Of a stretch of DNA of 64,000 nucleotides, positions 1 to 11,050 are shown one piece after another. Each line of letters starts with the position of its first letter. Position 1 is the stretch's first letter. The stretch covers positions 1,437,664 to 1,501,663 of the forward strand of contig CAUYUJ010022392.1 of NCBI GenBank assembly GCA_963575745.1, read 5' to 3'. The DNA is from Prorocentrum cordatum. Its lineage: Eukaryota > Sar > Dinophyceae > Prorocentrales > Prorocentraceae. The position numbers and the translations under genes were made by a program. The notes beneath the pieces were generated by a model that searched no databases, had not been told where the DNA came from, and saw nothing but the letters and a program-made list of their open reading frames with translations.

Positions 1-600
1 AAGCCCATGGCCGATGGCTCAAGGCTGGGATGGGCCGAGGGGCAGGGATGCAGGGGGCACCCCTGGAAAGCTGCTCGTGCGCATCCCCCCGGACCTCATC
101 GCCGAAGCCGTCCAGCCGCCACGAGCTCTGCAGCAGCTCCAGGCTGGCCCGCGGGGAGGACCTCGCGGACCGCCCCGCCTGCAGCCGCGACGGGGCCCGC
201 GCGAGGTGCCCCCTGCTCGAGCTGGTGGACCGCCTCCGCGACGCCAGGGACGACTGGGACTCCTGGAGGGGTGCCCCTCCCCCCCGCCCCCCCCAAAAAG
301 CGTCAGGCCTGAGATCCTGGCGCCGCGGGAGCCAATCTTTGTGCTCAGGCGGCAGGCCCGAGAGCCTGGAGCCGCAGGAGCCAATCTTTGTGCTCGCGGC
401 CACAGCGGGCGTCACGGGTGGGGGAGGGGGGGGGGGGGGCGGGAAGGGGCACAACGCAGCGCCCCCCCCCCTCAGACTGGCGCCACCTCAGACTGGCGCC
501 AGACGCACTGCGGCAGTGCCGGGAACGCACCGATGGGGGATAGCGCTGCACTATGGGGGGGGGAGGGGGGCGGCGTTGTGGCACAGAAGGCGAACAAGGC
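1..600. other. GC-rich sequence without a secure gene
   Basis: No gene can be supported. The plus frame over about 60-290 contains a short protein-like stretch (CPLLELVDRLRDARDDW) that could be the end of an exon, but there is no start, splice context or recognisable domain. Homopolymer G and C runs at 418-437, 465-475 and 556-570 make any frame here unreliable. Confidence 0.3.
305..402. repeat. 49-bp tandem duplication
   Basis: Two adjacent 49-bp units, starting at 305 and 354, share a core reading GAGCCAATCTTTGTGCTC. A short second duplication of CAGACTGGCGCCA follows near 473-500. Confidence 0.75.
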
Positions 601-602
601 TC

Positions 603-777
603 TCTCCAGAATTTCCCAGACCCCCGAAGCCCTGATTTTTCCACAACGTCGACCCCCAGAGGTCTGGACCCCTTCCCCGGGACCGGTTTCTCATCCCGGA
701 CCGTTTTTTTACGGTCCTGAGACCGGGCGATGGCCCCCCCAGAGGCCGAAGATAGCGACAAGCCTCCCGTCGTGATT
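603..777 (+). repeat. Dispersed repeat, arm 1 of an inverted pair
   Basis: This ~170-bp segment matches the reverse complement of 2637-2806 over nearly its whole length. Shared blocks include CCCAGACCCCCGAAG and GTCGACCCCCAGAGGTCTGG. A third, more diverged copy lies at about 51058-51150. The pair could be terminal inverted repeats of a ~2.2-kb element or two independent insertions. Confidence 0.8.
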
Positions 778-1188
778 TCTGTCTCAGCGCGAGGGGGTCT
801 GGGGGAAGTGCGCCCTCTCGGCTACCCGCAAGAGTGACCCTGGGTGAGAGTGACCTTTGGTGCGCAGCTTCTCGGGGGCGCGAGGGGGCCAAACCCAAGC
901 GCAGAGACCGCTGCCACCGCATCGCGATCAGTCCTGCTGGGGACCACGGCGTGCCCGCACCAAAGGTCACTCTGGCGGAAAGTCACTCCTGCGTGCCGTC
1001 GAGCCCTCTTCCGGGCCCAGGGGTCCCCTCACAGGCCGACCCGGCACGAGGCGTGCCGCAGAGAGAGAGGGGGTCTGAGACCCCGGCCCCTGCCGTTTCG
1101 CAGAGTCGGAACTCTGTCGCAGCGTCGGATCGCAGGACTGCCTGCCAGGCCACCCCAGCACAACCCGAAGGCCCGAATTTCGGGCTTG

Positions 1189-1240
1189 GGAGGAGGAGGA
1201 GGAGGAGGAGGAGGAGGAGGAGGAGGAGGAGGAGGAGGAG
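1189..1240. repeat. (GGA)n microsatellite
   Basis: An uninterrupted GGA array directly abuts the start of dispersed repeat copy A at 1241. The same arrangement is seen at 16771-16808. Confidence 0.95.
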
Positions 1241-1541
1241 ATGTTCAATGATGAGCTGTGTTCCCAGTGTCCTGGCCCTCCCCTGGCCCAGCCCCAGCGG
1301 GTGCTGCTTGCGATGGGCACTCAGGTTGCCCTGCCCAGCATACACGTTCCCTCTCTTTGTACAGTGGAGGCCAGTCCACAAAAACCCTTCCACAAGAAAC
1401 CCAACCCTGAGACCCCAGGGCGTCCATTGATTTTTGGTGTGGGGACGTCACGCTTTCCATCGCAAAACCATCGAAGCCCAAGAAACCCAGGGCACCCTGG
1501 AGGCAATCAGGGTGTTTCTTGGCATGGGCCTCCACTGTATG
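1241..1541. repeat. Dispersed repeat family 1, copy A
   Basis: About 300 bp, highly similar to 16808-17116. Both copies begin ATGTTCAATGATGAGCTGTG and end in CCACTGTATG, and both follow a (GGA)n array. On the minus strand the repeat would therefore end in a (TCC)n tail, as expected if it is a truncated retroelement inserted at or primed on a TCC/GGA microsatellite. No intact frame is shared between the copies. Confidence 0.9.
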
Positions 1542-2636
1542 TTTTTCTTATGGTCCACGCGGATGAGCGCTGGACTCCTCTGCAAGATCAGGCCACGGCC
1601 AGGCCAACATCGGATCAGGACAGATCGGGGATCTATGAGGTCCGGCAGTTCTGGAGGATGTGTCGGGCACCAAGGTCGTTCCAGATCGCTCTGGAACGCT
1701 CTGGGAGCGCCCTGGGACGCTCTGGAAAGATTCAGCATGATCTATCCTGGTCCTGGACCCGCCACCTCCGCCGCCGCCCTTGGCGTGGAACGCAGAAGGA
1801 CATAATAGTACTACGCTTTGTTGTTGGAAGGCACGACCGACACGAACGTAATATGCGACTTGTATACTGAGTAAATACGGCGTTCCAAACAAGGGCCTTA
1901 TTTTCGGGGGGAGAAGGAATTGTCACAGCTTCCGCGGCGGAAGGCCGCGGGAGGGCGACAGAAGGTCGGCGGAAGCAAAACGAGGCCGCCTCCGCCGGCG
2001 GAGTGGCAGCGGAAGGCGGCAGGAGCAAACAAAAAGAACGCCCCCCAAGGGATGAAAACGTTTTTTGGACACCCCAAGAGGTGAACACGTTCTTTGGGGG
2101 GTGCAGGGCGCCCGAAATCCGCCAGATCGTGTCCTCGGCGGCATGGCCAGAGAGCGCCCGCCACGGAGCTTGTATTTGAGCAGGGACCGACCGTCACGGC
2201 ATTTCTACAGACCTGCCACGACGTGTTCTTAGAACCCAAGCATGCTCTTTTAAAACAAGAGCAAGGCTATTTGAACATAGGCCCCATGTGTACAAACATG
2301 AGGGTCTCAGCAAGACATGTTTTAAGAACATGGTGTGCAAACCACACGAGGCTCTCAGAACATTGTCCCGTAGGCCTCTGGGGGCGAGCCGGGACGCTTC
2401 GCCACTGCTTGAGTTCGTTGGCAAGACTTCCGAGAACGTGCGCGACGCCCGTGCGGTGCCGGCGCACACGCAGTGGAAAGAAGCACGCTCGCAGAGGTGC
2501 CGCGGGCGCGCTCTCCGCGCAGTGCGGCGGAGTCGATCCGAGGAGTCCGAGCGGACCTCCGAAAACTTGTGCCCGTGCCGCTTCTTCCTCTCCTTCTTCC
2601 CCAGACCCCCTCGCGCTGTGACAAGAAAAACACGAC
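1542..2636. other. Unassigned sequence
   Basis: No gene or strong repeat was recognised apart from short local duplications, such as AACACGTTCTTTGG-like blocks near 2055-2100 and GAACATGG/CATGTTTTAAGAAC inverted snippets near 2310-2340. Confidence 0.4.
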
Positions 2637-2806
2637 GGAGGCCTTTCGCTATTTTCGACCTCTGGGGGCCCTCGCCGGGCCTTGGGGCCGTCAAAAACGA
2701 TCCCGGATGAAAAACCGGTACTGGGGAAGGGGTCCAGACCTCTGGGGGTCGACGTTGTGAAAAAATCACAGCTTCGGGGGTCTGGGAAATTCTGCGACAG
2801 GCCTCG
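2637..2806 (-). repeat. Dispersed repeat, arm 2 of an inverted pair
   Basis: Reverse-complement partner of 603-777, differing by scattered substitutions and 1-2 base indels. Confidence 0.8.
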
Positions 2807-3001
2807 GGAGAAATCAGTGAATACTCGTGCCACATTCATCTGTCAATGCCCCCCCCTCCAGTGATCAACGTTGGCGGTGGGCTGGATGAGTTGCCCTTCG
2901 ACCGCAGCCTTCCTCGTGCGTGCCAGCATTGAGTTGTAGGGCGCGGGGGAGTGTCCACTAATTGTTTCCCTAGAAGGTGAAAAAGAACGCTATAGCCATA
3001 C

Positions 3002-3143
3002 ACTTTTGGTGCTCCGCGCGGATTTCTTGGATATGTGCTGGACCCCCCCTCCCTGGCGCGCGGAGCGCGCCAGGGGTGGCGCCGGAGGCGCCGACGGGAG
3101 GGCCCATCGCGGATCCAAGAAATCCGCGCGGAGCGCCAAAAGT
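3002..3143. mobile_element. MITE-like element with 30-bp terminal inverted repeats
   Basis: The arms at 3002-3031 and 3114-3143 are perfect inverted repeats except for one base (core GCTCCGCGCGGATTTCTTGGA). A second, inner hairpin (CTGGCGCGCGGAGCGCGCCAG minus one base) sits near 3053-3073. The 142-bp size and absence of coding capacity fit a miniature inverted-repeat element. No convincing target-site duplication was seen. Confidence 0.7.
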
Positions 3144-3503
3144 TTACACGTCGCTCATTTCTAATCGTGCTCATTTCTAATTGTGCTCGCTCCTAATTGT
3201 TCCTGGCCCCCTAGTGGCCAGGAAAAGGCCCAGGATAGAACAATTAGACAAGAAAGGATCTTGGCCCCCCACAAAAAATCAAAGACCTTTCGAAGAATCA
3301 GAAATGAACAACGTGTATGCTTATGGCGCTGTTTCTTCTTCGATTCCCTCCCCCGGAGCTCCAGTCTCGAGCCCAGGGAGGTCAGGGAGGACCTGCGGTC
3401 CCCGGGCTCGAGGGCCTCCGCGCCGGCCCAGTCGCACGAGGCGGTGCAGTTCCCCATCGCGCTGGGCCAGGCCGAGGCGCCGCCAGGCCCCGCTGCGCTC
3501 GAC

Positions 3504-3690
3504 AGGAGGAGAAGGAGGGGGAGGAGGAGGAGGAGGAGGAGGAGGAGGAGGAGGAGGAGGAGGAGGAGGAGGAAGAGGATGATGAGGAGGAGGAAGAGGA
3601 AGAGGAAGAGGAGGAAGAGGAGGAGGAGGAGGAGGAGGAAGAGGAGGAAGAGGAGGAAGAGGAGGAGGAGAAGGAGAAGGAGGAGGAGTT
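3504..3690. repeat. GGA/GAA microsatellite
   Basis: About 187 bp of GGA with interspersed GAA and GAT variants. It yields long poly-Glu, poly-Arg, poly-Leu and poly-Ser open frames that carry no evidence of being genes. Confidence 0.95.
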
Positions 3691-3892
3691 TCCCACGGAC
3701 CATCCTGCAAATGGTGTTCCTTCTCTGGACTTGGCCTGCGTTGGCTATGTTATTTGGCAGGTGGCGTTCCATGCTCACCCCATTTCAGCCCCCGTTCTCC
3801 TCTTCTTCCTGCTGCTGCGTGTCCTCCTCCCCTGATTTCGTCCACACTGGCAATCTGGGAACGCGGCACAAGCCAACCGCCCGCATGCGCGC

Positions 3893-3895
<3 letters not shown>

Positions 3896-3944
<49 letters not shown>
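3896..3944. repeat. (TCG)n microsatellite
   Basis: Sixteen or so uninterrupted TCG units lie just left of the 3959-4097 inverted-repeat element. Confidence 0.95.
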
Positions 3945-3946
<2 letters not shown>

Positions 3947-3958
3947 CTGCTTTGACAG

Positions 3959-4097
3959 GCGCGTTCCACTACTCGCAAAGTAGCTACTCGAAAATGACCT
4001 GGATCCGCCGCGGGGGATTTGCGATATATTGCACAACGTCTGACGTATGGTTTTTCGGACGTTTGCGAGTAGGCACTTTGCGAGTAGTGGGACGCGC
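3959..4097. mobile_element. MITE-like element with 32-bp terminal inverted repeats
   Basis: Arms 3959-3990 and 4066-4097 are reverse complements with about three mismatches (shared block ACTTTGCGAGTAGTGG). The ~75-bp centre is AT-rich. Size is like the 3002-3143 element but the sequence is unrelated. Confidence 0.7.
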
Positions 4098-4198
4098 TCG
4101 GCGACTGCTCCTCCTGCTGCTCCTCCCCCGTCCTCTTGCTCCTCCTCCTGTCGCGGCCTCGCACATCGAAGGCCATCACTTGCCGTCGCTCGGACGTC

Positions 4199-4312
4199 CA
4201 TTCTCCGTGCATTATTCGGTTTCGTGCGTGTTCTCTTTTGCTCGATGGTCCAGGGTGCTCCTCGATGGTGCTCGCCGAGAACAAACGCACACGTCCGAGC
4301 GATGCCAAGATC
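4199..4312. repeat. Dispersed repeat, partner at 60483-60602
   Basis: Both copies contain TTTCGTGCGTGTT/TCTCGTGCGTGTT and end in a shared block GCACACGTCCGAGCGATGCCAAG. They are in the same orientation and moderately diverged. Confidence 0.65.
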
Positions 4313-4329
4313 ACGGGTCGGGTCACAGC

Positions 4330-4550
4330 ATGGGGACGCAACGCTGCCGGCAGCACGACCAAAACCGCCCCACGGCCTGCAAGCGCTGCGGCGACGGGGC
4401 GTGGAATGCGGAGCTCCAGGCCCGCGAGTGCAAGTGCAGGAGGAGGAGGAGGAGGAGGAGGAGGAGGAGGAGGAGGAGGAGGAGGAGGAGGAGGAGGAGG
4501 AGGAGGAGGAGGAGGAGGAGGCGGAGGAGGAGGAGGAGGAAGAGGAGGAG
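4330..4550 (+). CDS. Cys-motif / coiled-coil protein, 5' part (gene split by a LINE)
   Basis: From the ATG at 4330 the frame encodes an N-terminal Cys-rich motif (C6, C16-x2-C19, a Gly-Trp-like segment, C34-x-C36; visible stretch ACKRCGDGAWNAEL), then runs into an Arg stretch encoded by (AGG)n at 4438-4550. The array ends with an interrupted unit coding Lys-Arg-Arg. The same array end, in the same reading frame, reappears at 12564-12591 and leads into a coiled-coil ORF. I infer that 4330-4550 and 12592-13357 were one gene before a LINE inserted in the array. Dinoflagellate genomes hold many proteins with an N-terminal Cys motif followed by coiled coils. The function of this one is unknown, and the Cys motif is presumably metal-binding. 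Confidence 0.55.
4438..4550. repeat. (GGA)n array, left copy flanking the LINE
   Basis: Its last 28 bases (4523-4550: six GGA units, then an AGAGGAGGAG tail) are identical to 12564-12591, the end of the array on the far side of the LINE. This is the expected appearance of a target-site duplication made of microsatellite. Confidence 0.85.
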
Positions 4551-4593
4551 CCCACGCCTCAAGGAGGAATCCCCATCCAGCCGCACCGCTGCT

Positions 4594-7025
4594 CTAAGCA
4601 GCTCGGGGCGCGCCGCCCGCGGCCCGCCCGGGGCCTGTCCTCAGACCCTCCGCCGTGGGGACGATCTGGTTGCCGAAGTCGTCGAGGTGGAAGCTGGTGA
4701 CGCCATGCGTCGAGCCAGCGACGGCATCGCCGTCAAGAAGAAGAAGCCCAGCAACGGGAACAGGGCCAGCAGGAAGGTCGACGCTGTCGCCGCCCGCGGA
4801 GGGAGCTTCTCCAGCGCCTGCAAGAACCATTACAGAAATCTCCGCATGTTGATCATCAGGATCCTCTGGGCCTTCAAAAGAGGCAGCAGATGCAATAACC
4901 TCAGACTGGGCCGCCGCGAAGTCGTTGTCCTCCACTCCTTCCACTTCCAAGAGAAACGCCAATACATCCTCATCGCCCTCCACAGATATCGATGTGCCAT
5001 TGTCTGCCGAAGCCGCAGCCGCAGGAGTCGAGAAGGGGGCGGCAGCCACATCGTCGAGAGGTACGCCATCAGCATGAGCTGCACGCCCCGTGGTTTGGCC
5101 GTCCGCTTCATCAGCACCATCAAGTTGTGCATGGCCAGGAGAGGACTCGGCGGGTAGCAGTGCTGCGCCCATATGATTAGACGGCCAGGACGCCCGAGCA
5201 CGATTGGTGAATCTATTAACACGCGGGCGAGAGGCGCTCGCCCCTTGTGTCTCCAGCTGGGAATGTTGAGCAAGGTTCAGCCCAGACGGGTTGTGGCCCT
5301 CGGTGTCCGGCCCCAACAACTCGTGATCATGACCACCGCCTTCAACACCATCCAGTACACTACCAGGATTCTGAAGCATCCAGGTGACAAGGCTCCGCTG
5401 CTCGTCCGATAGGTCAAAGATCTCGCTCAGGTAGAGCACCGCAATCGCCAGCTGCCGATCTGAGAGCGGCTCTGTGGATTCCGCGGCCGATCGAGCAACG
5501 TGCAATGCATCACGAACAGCGGCACTCCAGTGCCAAAGACCATTCCGGGTATCTGCGCTCGCTGTAGCCGTATCCGACGAGGTAGCAGGCGCCAAAGACC
5601 CCGACGGAGGAGCACCCGAAGCAGGACTTGCCACCGTTCGTCTCGCAGCGCCCCCACCTGAACCATCTGGATAGATGACTCCAAGCCCGTGCGCCGCCAT
5701 CGTCTCGTTAAAGCCGTCGTCGGAGCTGCTGGAAGAGGTTGTCTGGTGCGGAGCATCAGGGGAAAGAGGAGCAGCGGGTGGTATCCAAGAAGAGGAGGCC
5801 GACGGGTCAGACGGCCCGCCTGTGTTCGCCCTCGAGCATCTCACGGCAGCCTGAACTGGAGCTTCGAATTCCTCGTCTGTCCAGATCGATCCAAAGTGTT
5901 GAGAAGATGCATCATTCGTCATCTCGGTGTCGGCGTCAGCAGTAACCTCCATGTGCTCCATGTGCAGGTCAGTGGGCTCAGGGTAGCCGACGGTGTCGAC
6001 GCTGCGGTTGTCCTCGTCGGGCAGGCACGGGGCATCGCTGTCGTCGTAGTCGCCCTCCTCCAGCACTAGGTGCGGCAGGAGGTGCGAGGGCGGGTTGAGC
6101 GACAACGGAGGCCCAGACGGATAGACTTGGCGCATTCGAAGGAGGTCAGCCTTTTCCGCATCATTCATACGCGTCACGTCAGCAGCCCAGTCCCGTTGCC
6201 GAAGATGTGCGAGGAGGGCGCGTTGCCGTAGGGTGCGCACGCGACGATGAGCATGGACGGGCCACGGTTGACGGAGATGCACGCGCGCCTGCTCCCTGGG
6301 AGAAGCCGACGAATACCATCCACTCATGCAGAGCTCGATCGCCATATTCCATCGCTCCGATGCACAGGTCACTGCGTCCACGGCACCGCGCGATGGAGTG
6401 CTGAACAGGGACCGAAAGTCATTATACCGTATTAAGTCTGCAGCGTAAGGGACACACCGCTCCATCCATTGCTGGAAATCAGACCCAGACAGGGAAACGT
6501 ATAGCGCTGGCAACCACTGCTCTGCCCATCGCGAAATAGTGCCCAGTAACAGCAGTCGCCGCTGATGTCCTTTATCATCTTGCCCCCCCCCCAGCGGTAC
6601 ATGCCGCGGCGGTGGGTCCTGTGCGAACAGCGGGTCATGCACATGGTGGTCTCCACAGGGCGGTGGAAGCCACGATGCAACCGAGCGCGTAGAACTGACA
6701 GTGCACGATTCCTCAAACACTGTATCCGCCGCACCAGGGTGCACAGCCAAATAACCCTGATGATGAGGCCAATCACGTAAGAGCATGTGCTCGTCCGCAT
6801 ATTGTCTCAATGCCAACAGCCGCGAGGATTCGGCCTTGCCCCATGTAGCCGAGAAGTGATGGGAAAGCCGAGCCCCTCCCCCACAGTCGAGCTGTGCCAC
6901 GCGGCATGGCACATGCTAGAGCCGATCATGCACCTTTCCTGCATCGCCCCTTCAGTGGTAGCAAGCAGCCCACAGAAGGCCCAGTATTGAAACACACGAC
7001 TGGTAAACTCTGTGCCCCATAACAT
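4594..7025 (-). pseudogene. LINE C-terminal region / terminal ORF
   Basis: An open frame of 772 codons (6912-4594), preceded in another frame by a short block over 7025-6807, ends only 43 nt from the element's 3' boundary, so it belongs to the LINE. I see no catalytic motif. The protein is acidic and Ser/Ala-rich with two helical-looking blocks (around WHWSAAVRDALHVARSAAES and DVLAFLLEVEG). A DGS triplet near codon 405 resembles the start of an RNase H domain but no further RNase H residues follow. A frameshift near 6910-7025 separates it from the finger region upstream. Confidence 0.5.
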
Positions 7026-7061
7026 CCAGTCGTCGAAATCGCTGCAGGCGATGGGCTCCCA

Positions 7062-8613
7062 TCAGAGTGAGGGGGCCCAGCTCCGCGCCCAAGACTCCAG
7101 CAGAACTGCAAAACGTGCCAACATCCGAAGCATGATGGGACCTACTCCAGCTGGCGGCAAAGCAGAAAACCTGACATCGCCAATGGAATCAGGATAATGC
7201 ACGCGATGCGGACGAGTGCCATGAAGGAATCGGCGTCCGATTGGCAATATACCGAGAAGTTCATCCCACCATGCATGCTCGGCCGATGGCACTTCGAGAC
7301 AAATGTCAGGCATCGGGTCGGGTGGCGCAGGAGGGCGGCGCGTAATCTTGGCACGCCCTGCCGAGGGCGAGGCCAGCGCGCGTGCCCGCACTGCGCCTCT
7401 CAATGTTGTGAGCAACAGATCTGGAGGCACATGGTGTAGGTGCCAAAGGCCATGATATGCTATAGTGGCAAGATGCGTGTTCATCAAATCCTCGTCAAAG
7501 CAGCCGCGGATACCCCATCGATCAAGAACGTGTGCAGGTAAGTATCGTCGACCTCCCGATTTTACCATGGTGAGACCCCATGCAAGCCCACGGCATCCCC
7601 AATAGTGTCCCATGTCGTCGCGCTCGCCATTGCACCCAAACAGGCACGGCTTGACACCAGATGCGGACGTAATGCGAGACGAAGTTAACCAACCGCCACA
7701 AAACGCTCGGATGATGCTGGTGGCCCATGCGACAGGGTATGTCCTCAACTTCTTGCGTAGGGCGTCCCAGTCCAGCGCCTTAATCTCGTTGCTGAGCTGC
7801 GGGAACCATTTAGTCCACCGTTTGACGAAGGTGGTGACCAAAGGCGATGGATGTGCAGGTGGACTGCAAGGGGAGATGTGCGCTAATGTACTCAGTTGCT
7901 AAAGCCCTGTACGCAATCCGCTGGACATGCTTTTTGTCTGAGTCATCCTTGACCAAGGCGAGATGAGCGGCAGCAGCACCTGATGATGCCGAGGCCTTAC
8001 AGGCACCCGCCAGAAACTCGACGAAAGACGGCAATTGCCAGAAGGAGGGCGAAATGCCAACACACTGATCTGCCAAGGCGCGCTCATTAATCCACCTCGA
8101 GGAGGCCCTTTTCAGGTAAGCTAGATACGCGGCATGCTGAGGAGGTGTGACAATCCCAGATCGAATCAGCGCGGACTTCGCTGGCATGGTCAGGCTGCGA
8201 AGGCGGGGCCCTCCCCAAGCACCGAGCGCAAGATAATCGACTTGCCACAAGGCGCCGCCAGGGAAGCGCAGCAGCTTCACGAGCACATGTATGTCCTGAC
8301 TCTTCAGCTTCTCGGGGAGCGGTAGGAATTGTGCCACATAGCCCATGATGGGCAAGCATCTCGTAGTGTAGTTGATGCCATTCAAGCTCGCTGGGGCCGC
8401 AGAGGCGGCAAGGGCACTGACTCGAGCGCGGTAGTTATCCCATGGTGTTGACCACGACTGAAGGAGCGAAGCCGCTGGACCCATCCAAATCCCCAAGTAC
8501 AGCAGAGTGGCCTCAACTTTGAAGGAAGACCAGTCCGACAGCTGTCGTTGCAGGAAAACATGCACACGTTGCCGAAGCTCGGTCGACAATGAACCAGCCA
8601 GTGGAGCACGCAC
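7062..8613 (-). pseudogene. LINE ORF2: RT thumb and CCHC-type zinc finger
   Basis: Two overlapping frames (8613-7810 and 7841-7062) encode the region after the RT palm. The second contains a finger of the type that follows RT in many plant and protist LINEs: C-L-F-G-C, then eight residues later H-Y-W-G-C, after the motif WATSIIRAFCGGWLTSSR. The frame change near 7810-7841 is a break in the reading frame, not a likely intron. Confidence 0.7.
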
Positions 8614-9956
8614 TTAGCTGGTTTGCGCATCAGGCTGGCCAGCTTGGCAGCCACCGCCATCGCACGCGATGAGAACTTCAGCTCGACCATCCCGAACAGC
8701 ATTCCCCCGATATCGTCAGCACATGCTCGAAAGACGCCCCGCTGTCGGAGTTCGACCCCCTGCCGGGTGTCCTCCAAAATCGGCGAGGTAGCTGCAGCGA
8801 ACAAGCTCCCAGATAAGGCGCAGCCTTGAATGATGCCACACCAGATGCGGAAGAGGACCTTAGTGACACCCGCAGCCCTGCCCCAGGCAGTGACAATAGC
8901 TCAAAGAGAGCGTATCGGGGGTAATAAAGCTGACGGCAGCCGAAGGTGTTCAAGAATGATGAAAAGGTAACTCTGACTGGGGCTGGGGAGCGCTTGTCCA
9001 AAATCCAGAGCTACGAGCAACGGCGTCCGCTCCAGCGGGTTGGCATCAGCGAAGCGGCTCTGGCTACCACGCTAAGCTCCAGAATGTTGGAAGTAAATTG
9101 TCGGCCTGGGATGAAGCCCCGCTGTGCTGCCGATGCAGAGCCCTGCACGATCGGGGAGAAAGCGGCGTTGAAGGTGGCCGAGATAACTTTCATGTCCGTG
9201 TTACGCAGCCCGAGCGTGCGCACCGTGTCTGGGGACCTGTTGGCCCCTCTGTCGCCATCGTCGCCAGCTTGACAGCCCTCGGGGAGAAAAGGCTTGAAGA
9301 GTGTCGCCGCACTGAGCGAATGACCGTTGCCCATCCATCATCCATACACAGGAGAGCCAGAGGGCCTTCGCGCCCATCTCGTGGGCGGCCCAGGCGGCGC
9401 ACGGCAGCCCGCCGACACCAGGAGAGGAGCGCGACGGGGCAAATTTGACAAGCACTCGCTGCAACATCTCAAGAGACGGAGGAGCAAGCCCACCAAACGA
9501 ACACGGGTGAACGAAGCGTTCAGCATAGCGCCTTGTGCGCGCATGATAACCTTGGGGAGCGGCAGAAACTGGTGCCCAATAGCGCGCGGGCGCGTCCAGC
9601 TTCTCGAGGGGGTCGGTGTAGGCGGCGCCGTCGGCCTCGATGGAGCGCAATGCAAGTTTTTTTTTTCGAGAAAGGAACCCAGAGCCGAGCTTTCCGTTGC
9701 ACCGCAGCGATCGTGCCACCCGATGGGCGCTGACGACCTTCCCAGTGAACTGCGTCATGTTGTAAGCGCTCCAATTCAAGCTCAGCAGAGCGAAGTTGGG
9801 CATTGCCCACCCAAGCCTGAAAGGCAGTATAGTCCGCGATGGTGACCTGGGTATTTTGTACCTGCAAACACGACCGAGCAACTTCAGATGCATGGCATAA
9901 CTTCCGCGCAAGAGTGGTGTTTTGTCGCCAGACGCATCATGCGGCTTGACGAACAA
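8382..9956 (-). pseudogene. LINE ORF2: reverse transcriptase domain (frameshifted)
   Basis: The RT core is split over at least three frames. Visible family motifs in order: SSPGVGGLPCAAW (9956-9201 frame; the PG.DG motif), RTLGLRNTDMKV followed by GFIPGRQFTSNI (9334-9011), and ACADDIGGM (8804-8382), which carries the catalytic Asp pair. A run of ten T at about 9657-9666 in the first segment is an obvious slippage point. Role: target-primed reverse transcription of the element's own RNA. Confidence 0.8.
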
Positions 9957-11050
9957 AGATCAGCTGGGCTTCAAGGGAGTCACTCTCATTGACCAAGATA
10001 CTCTGCATTGTGCCAAACGCTGCAGCTTGGACCAAGTCTTTATATCGTAGCAATTGCCTCGGTGGTGACATGCGCAAGAAGAAATGTCCATCGTTATCGA
10101 GAAGCACGCATAGGCGACGTTGAAACTTGGGCCGTTTATAGATATGAGCAGGGATGGGTTTGCGATAGCCGCCAGCCAGATCTCGATGCCGAATATGAAC
10201 ACGAATTGCCGCGTGATCCGAGGGCTCTTTGGCGTGCATCTCTTCGGGCGTGGAGACAACCGACACGGAGTGCTGGAGTTGGCGTGACATCCAGTTCGGT
10301 TCAGAGAGCCAGGGCCGATCGATCTGCGACATGGCCTTCGTGTCCTGGCAGTAGCGAGTCGGATCCTCCGACGCGATCTCCAACATCTGACCAACACCGA
10401 TGACCTAAGCCTAGCATGGGAGCGAGCGTCATTCGTAACTTTGCGCGACTTTGCTGCCATCGGTTGCGCTAGGTGGAGCGCGTCATGCGCCGCAGAGTCG
10501 AGGCCACCACATGCAGCAACTAGACGTGAACTATGATCGAGAGATGCCCACTGGATATCAGCCTGAATTGCTCTGACCACCTTCTGAACTTCAGCCACAG
10601 AGAGACCATGATTGTGAATGTTGCAATGAATCTCAGCGCGTGCGCCCACCAAAATTGCTCGCAGGACTCTGCCCCTGATGAGCGGTGTGGGCGACGAAGC
10701 ACGCGATGAAGGCAATGAAAGCGGCACAATCGTAGCAACTCCGCCCCGTCCACGGCCTGTCTCACCATCCCCGTCATTGACCTATTCGAAAGAGCCAAAG
10801 ACCGTAGCAGCTGGCGCGACTCTGCGCATGTAAAGCTCAAGCTCCCCCTGGGTCTGGCGTACCTCTTGTATGGCGCCGATGGGGGACGAGATGCCAATCA
10901 GGTCCAGGTAGGAGGCCTTACTCATCGAGCGTGCGCCACGGAACTGCAGCAACGCCCGAGCATTCCACGACGCGAACGTGAGCTCCTGACAACGCGGCGC
11001 TAGGCCGCCTTCCACCTTGTGGTAGAAGATGTCGTCGTACTTGCTAAAGA
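9937..11050 (-). pseudogene. LINE ORF2: apurinic-type endonuclease domain (frameshifted)
   Basis: Pieces of an exonuclease-endonuclease-phosphatase fold are readable: FASWNARALL (metal-site Asn), IGAIQEVRQ (catalytic Glu), then EIHCNIHNHGL in the 10727-9960 frame, and finally SDHAAI near the C-terminus, the conserved Ser-Asp-His. The parts lie in three frames. In this family the domain nicks the target DNA before reverse transcription. Confidence 0.75.

Noticed and set aside
1-33. Spliced-leader relic at ATGGCTCAAGG near position 14
   Set aside because: Only the last eight or so bases match DinoSL, no gene follows, and the upstream bases differ.
3317-3835. Long Glu-, Arg-, Leu- or Ser-rich open frames over GGA, GAC, CAT and TCC arrays here and at 12.4, 21.3, 43.9, 44.7 and 58.2 kb
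   Set aside because: They are open in several frames simply because the trinucleotide repeat has no stop codon. Only frames with non-repeat sequence on both sides were kept.
5600-5700. RNase H domain in the LINE C-terminal ORF from a Y-P-D-G-S motif
   Set aside because: None of the later RNase H residues (Glu, second Asp, His) can be placed in the following sequence.
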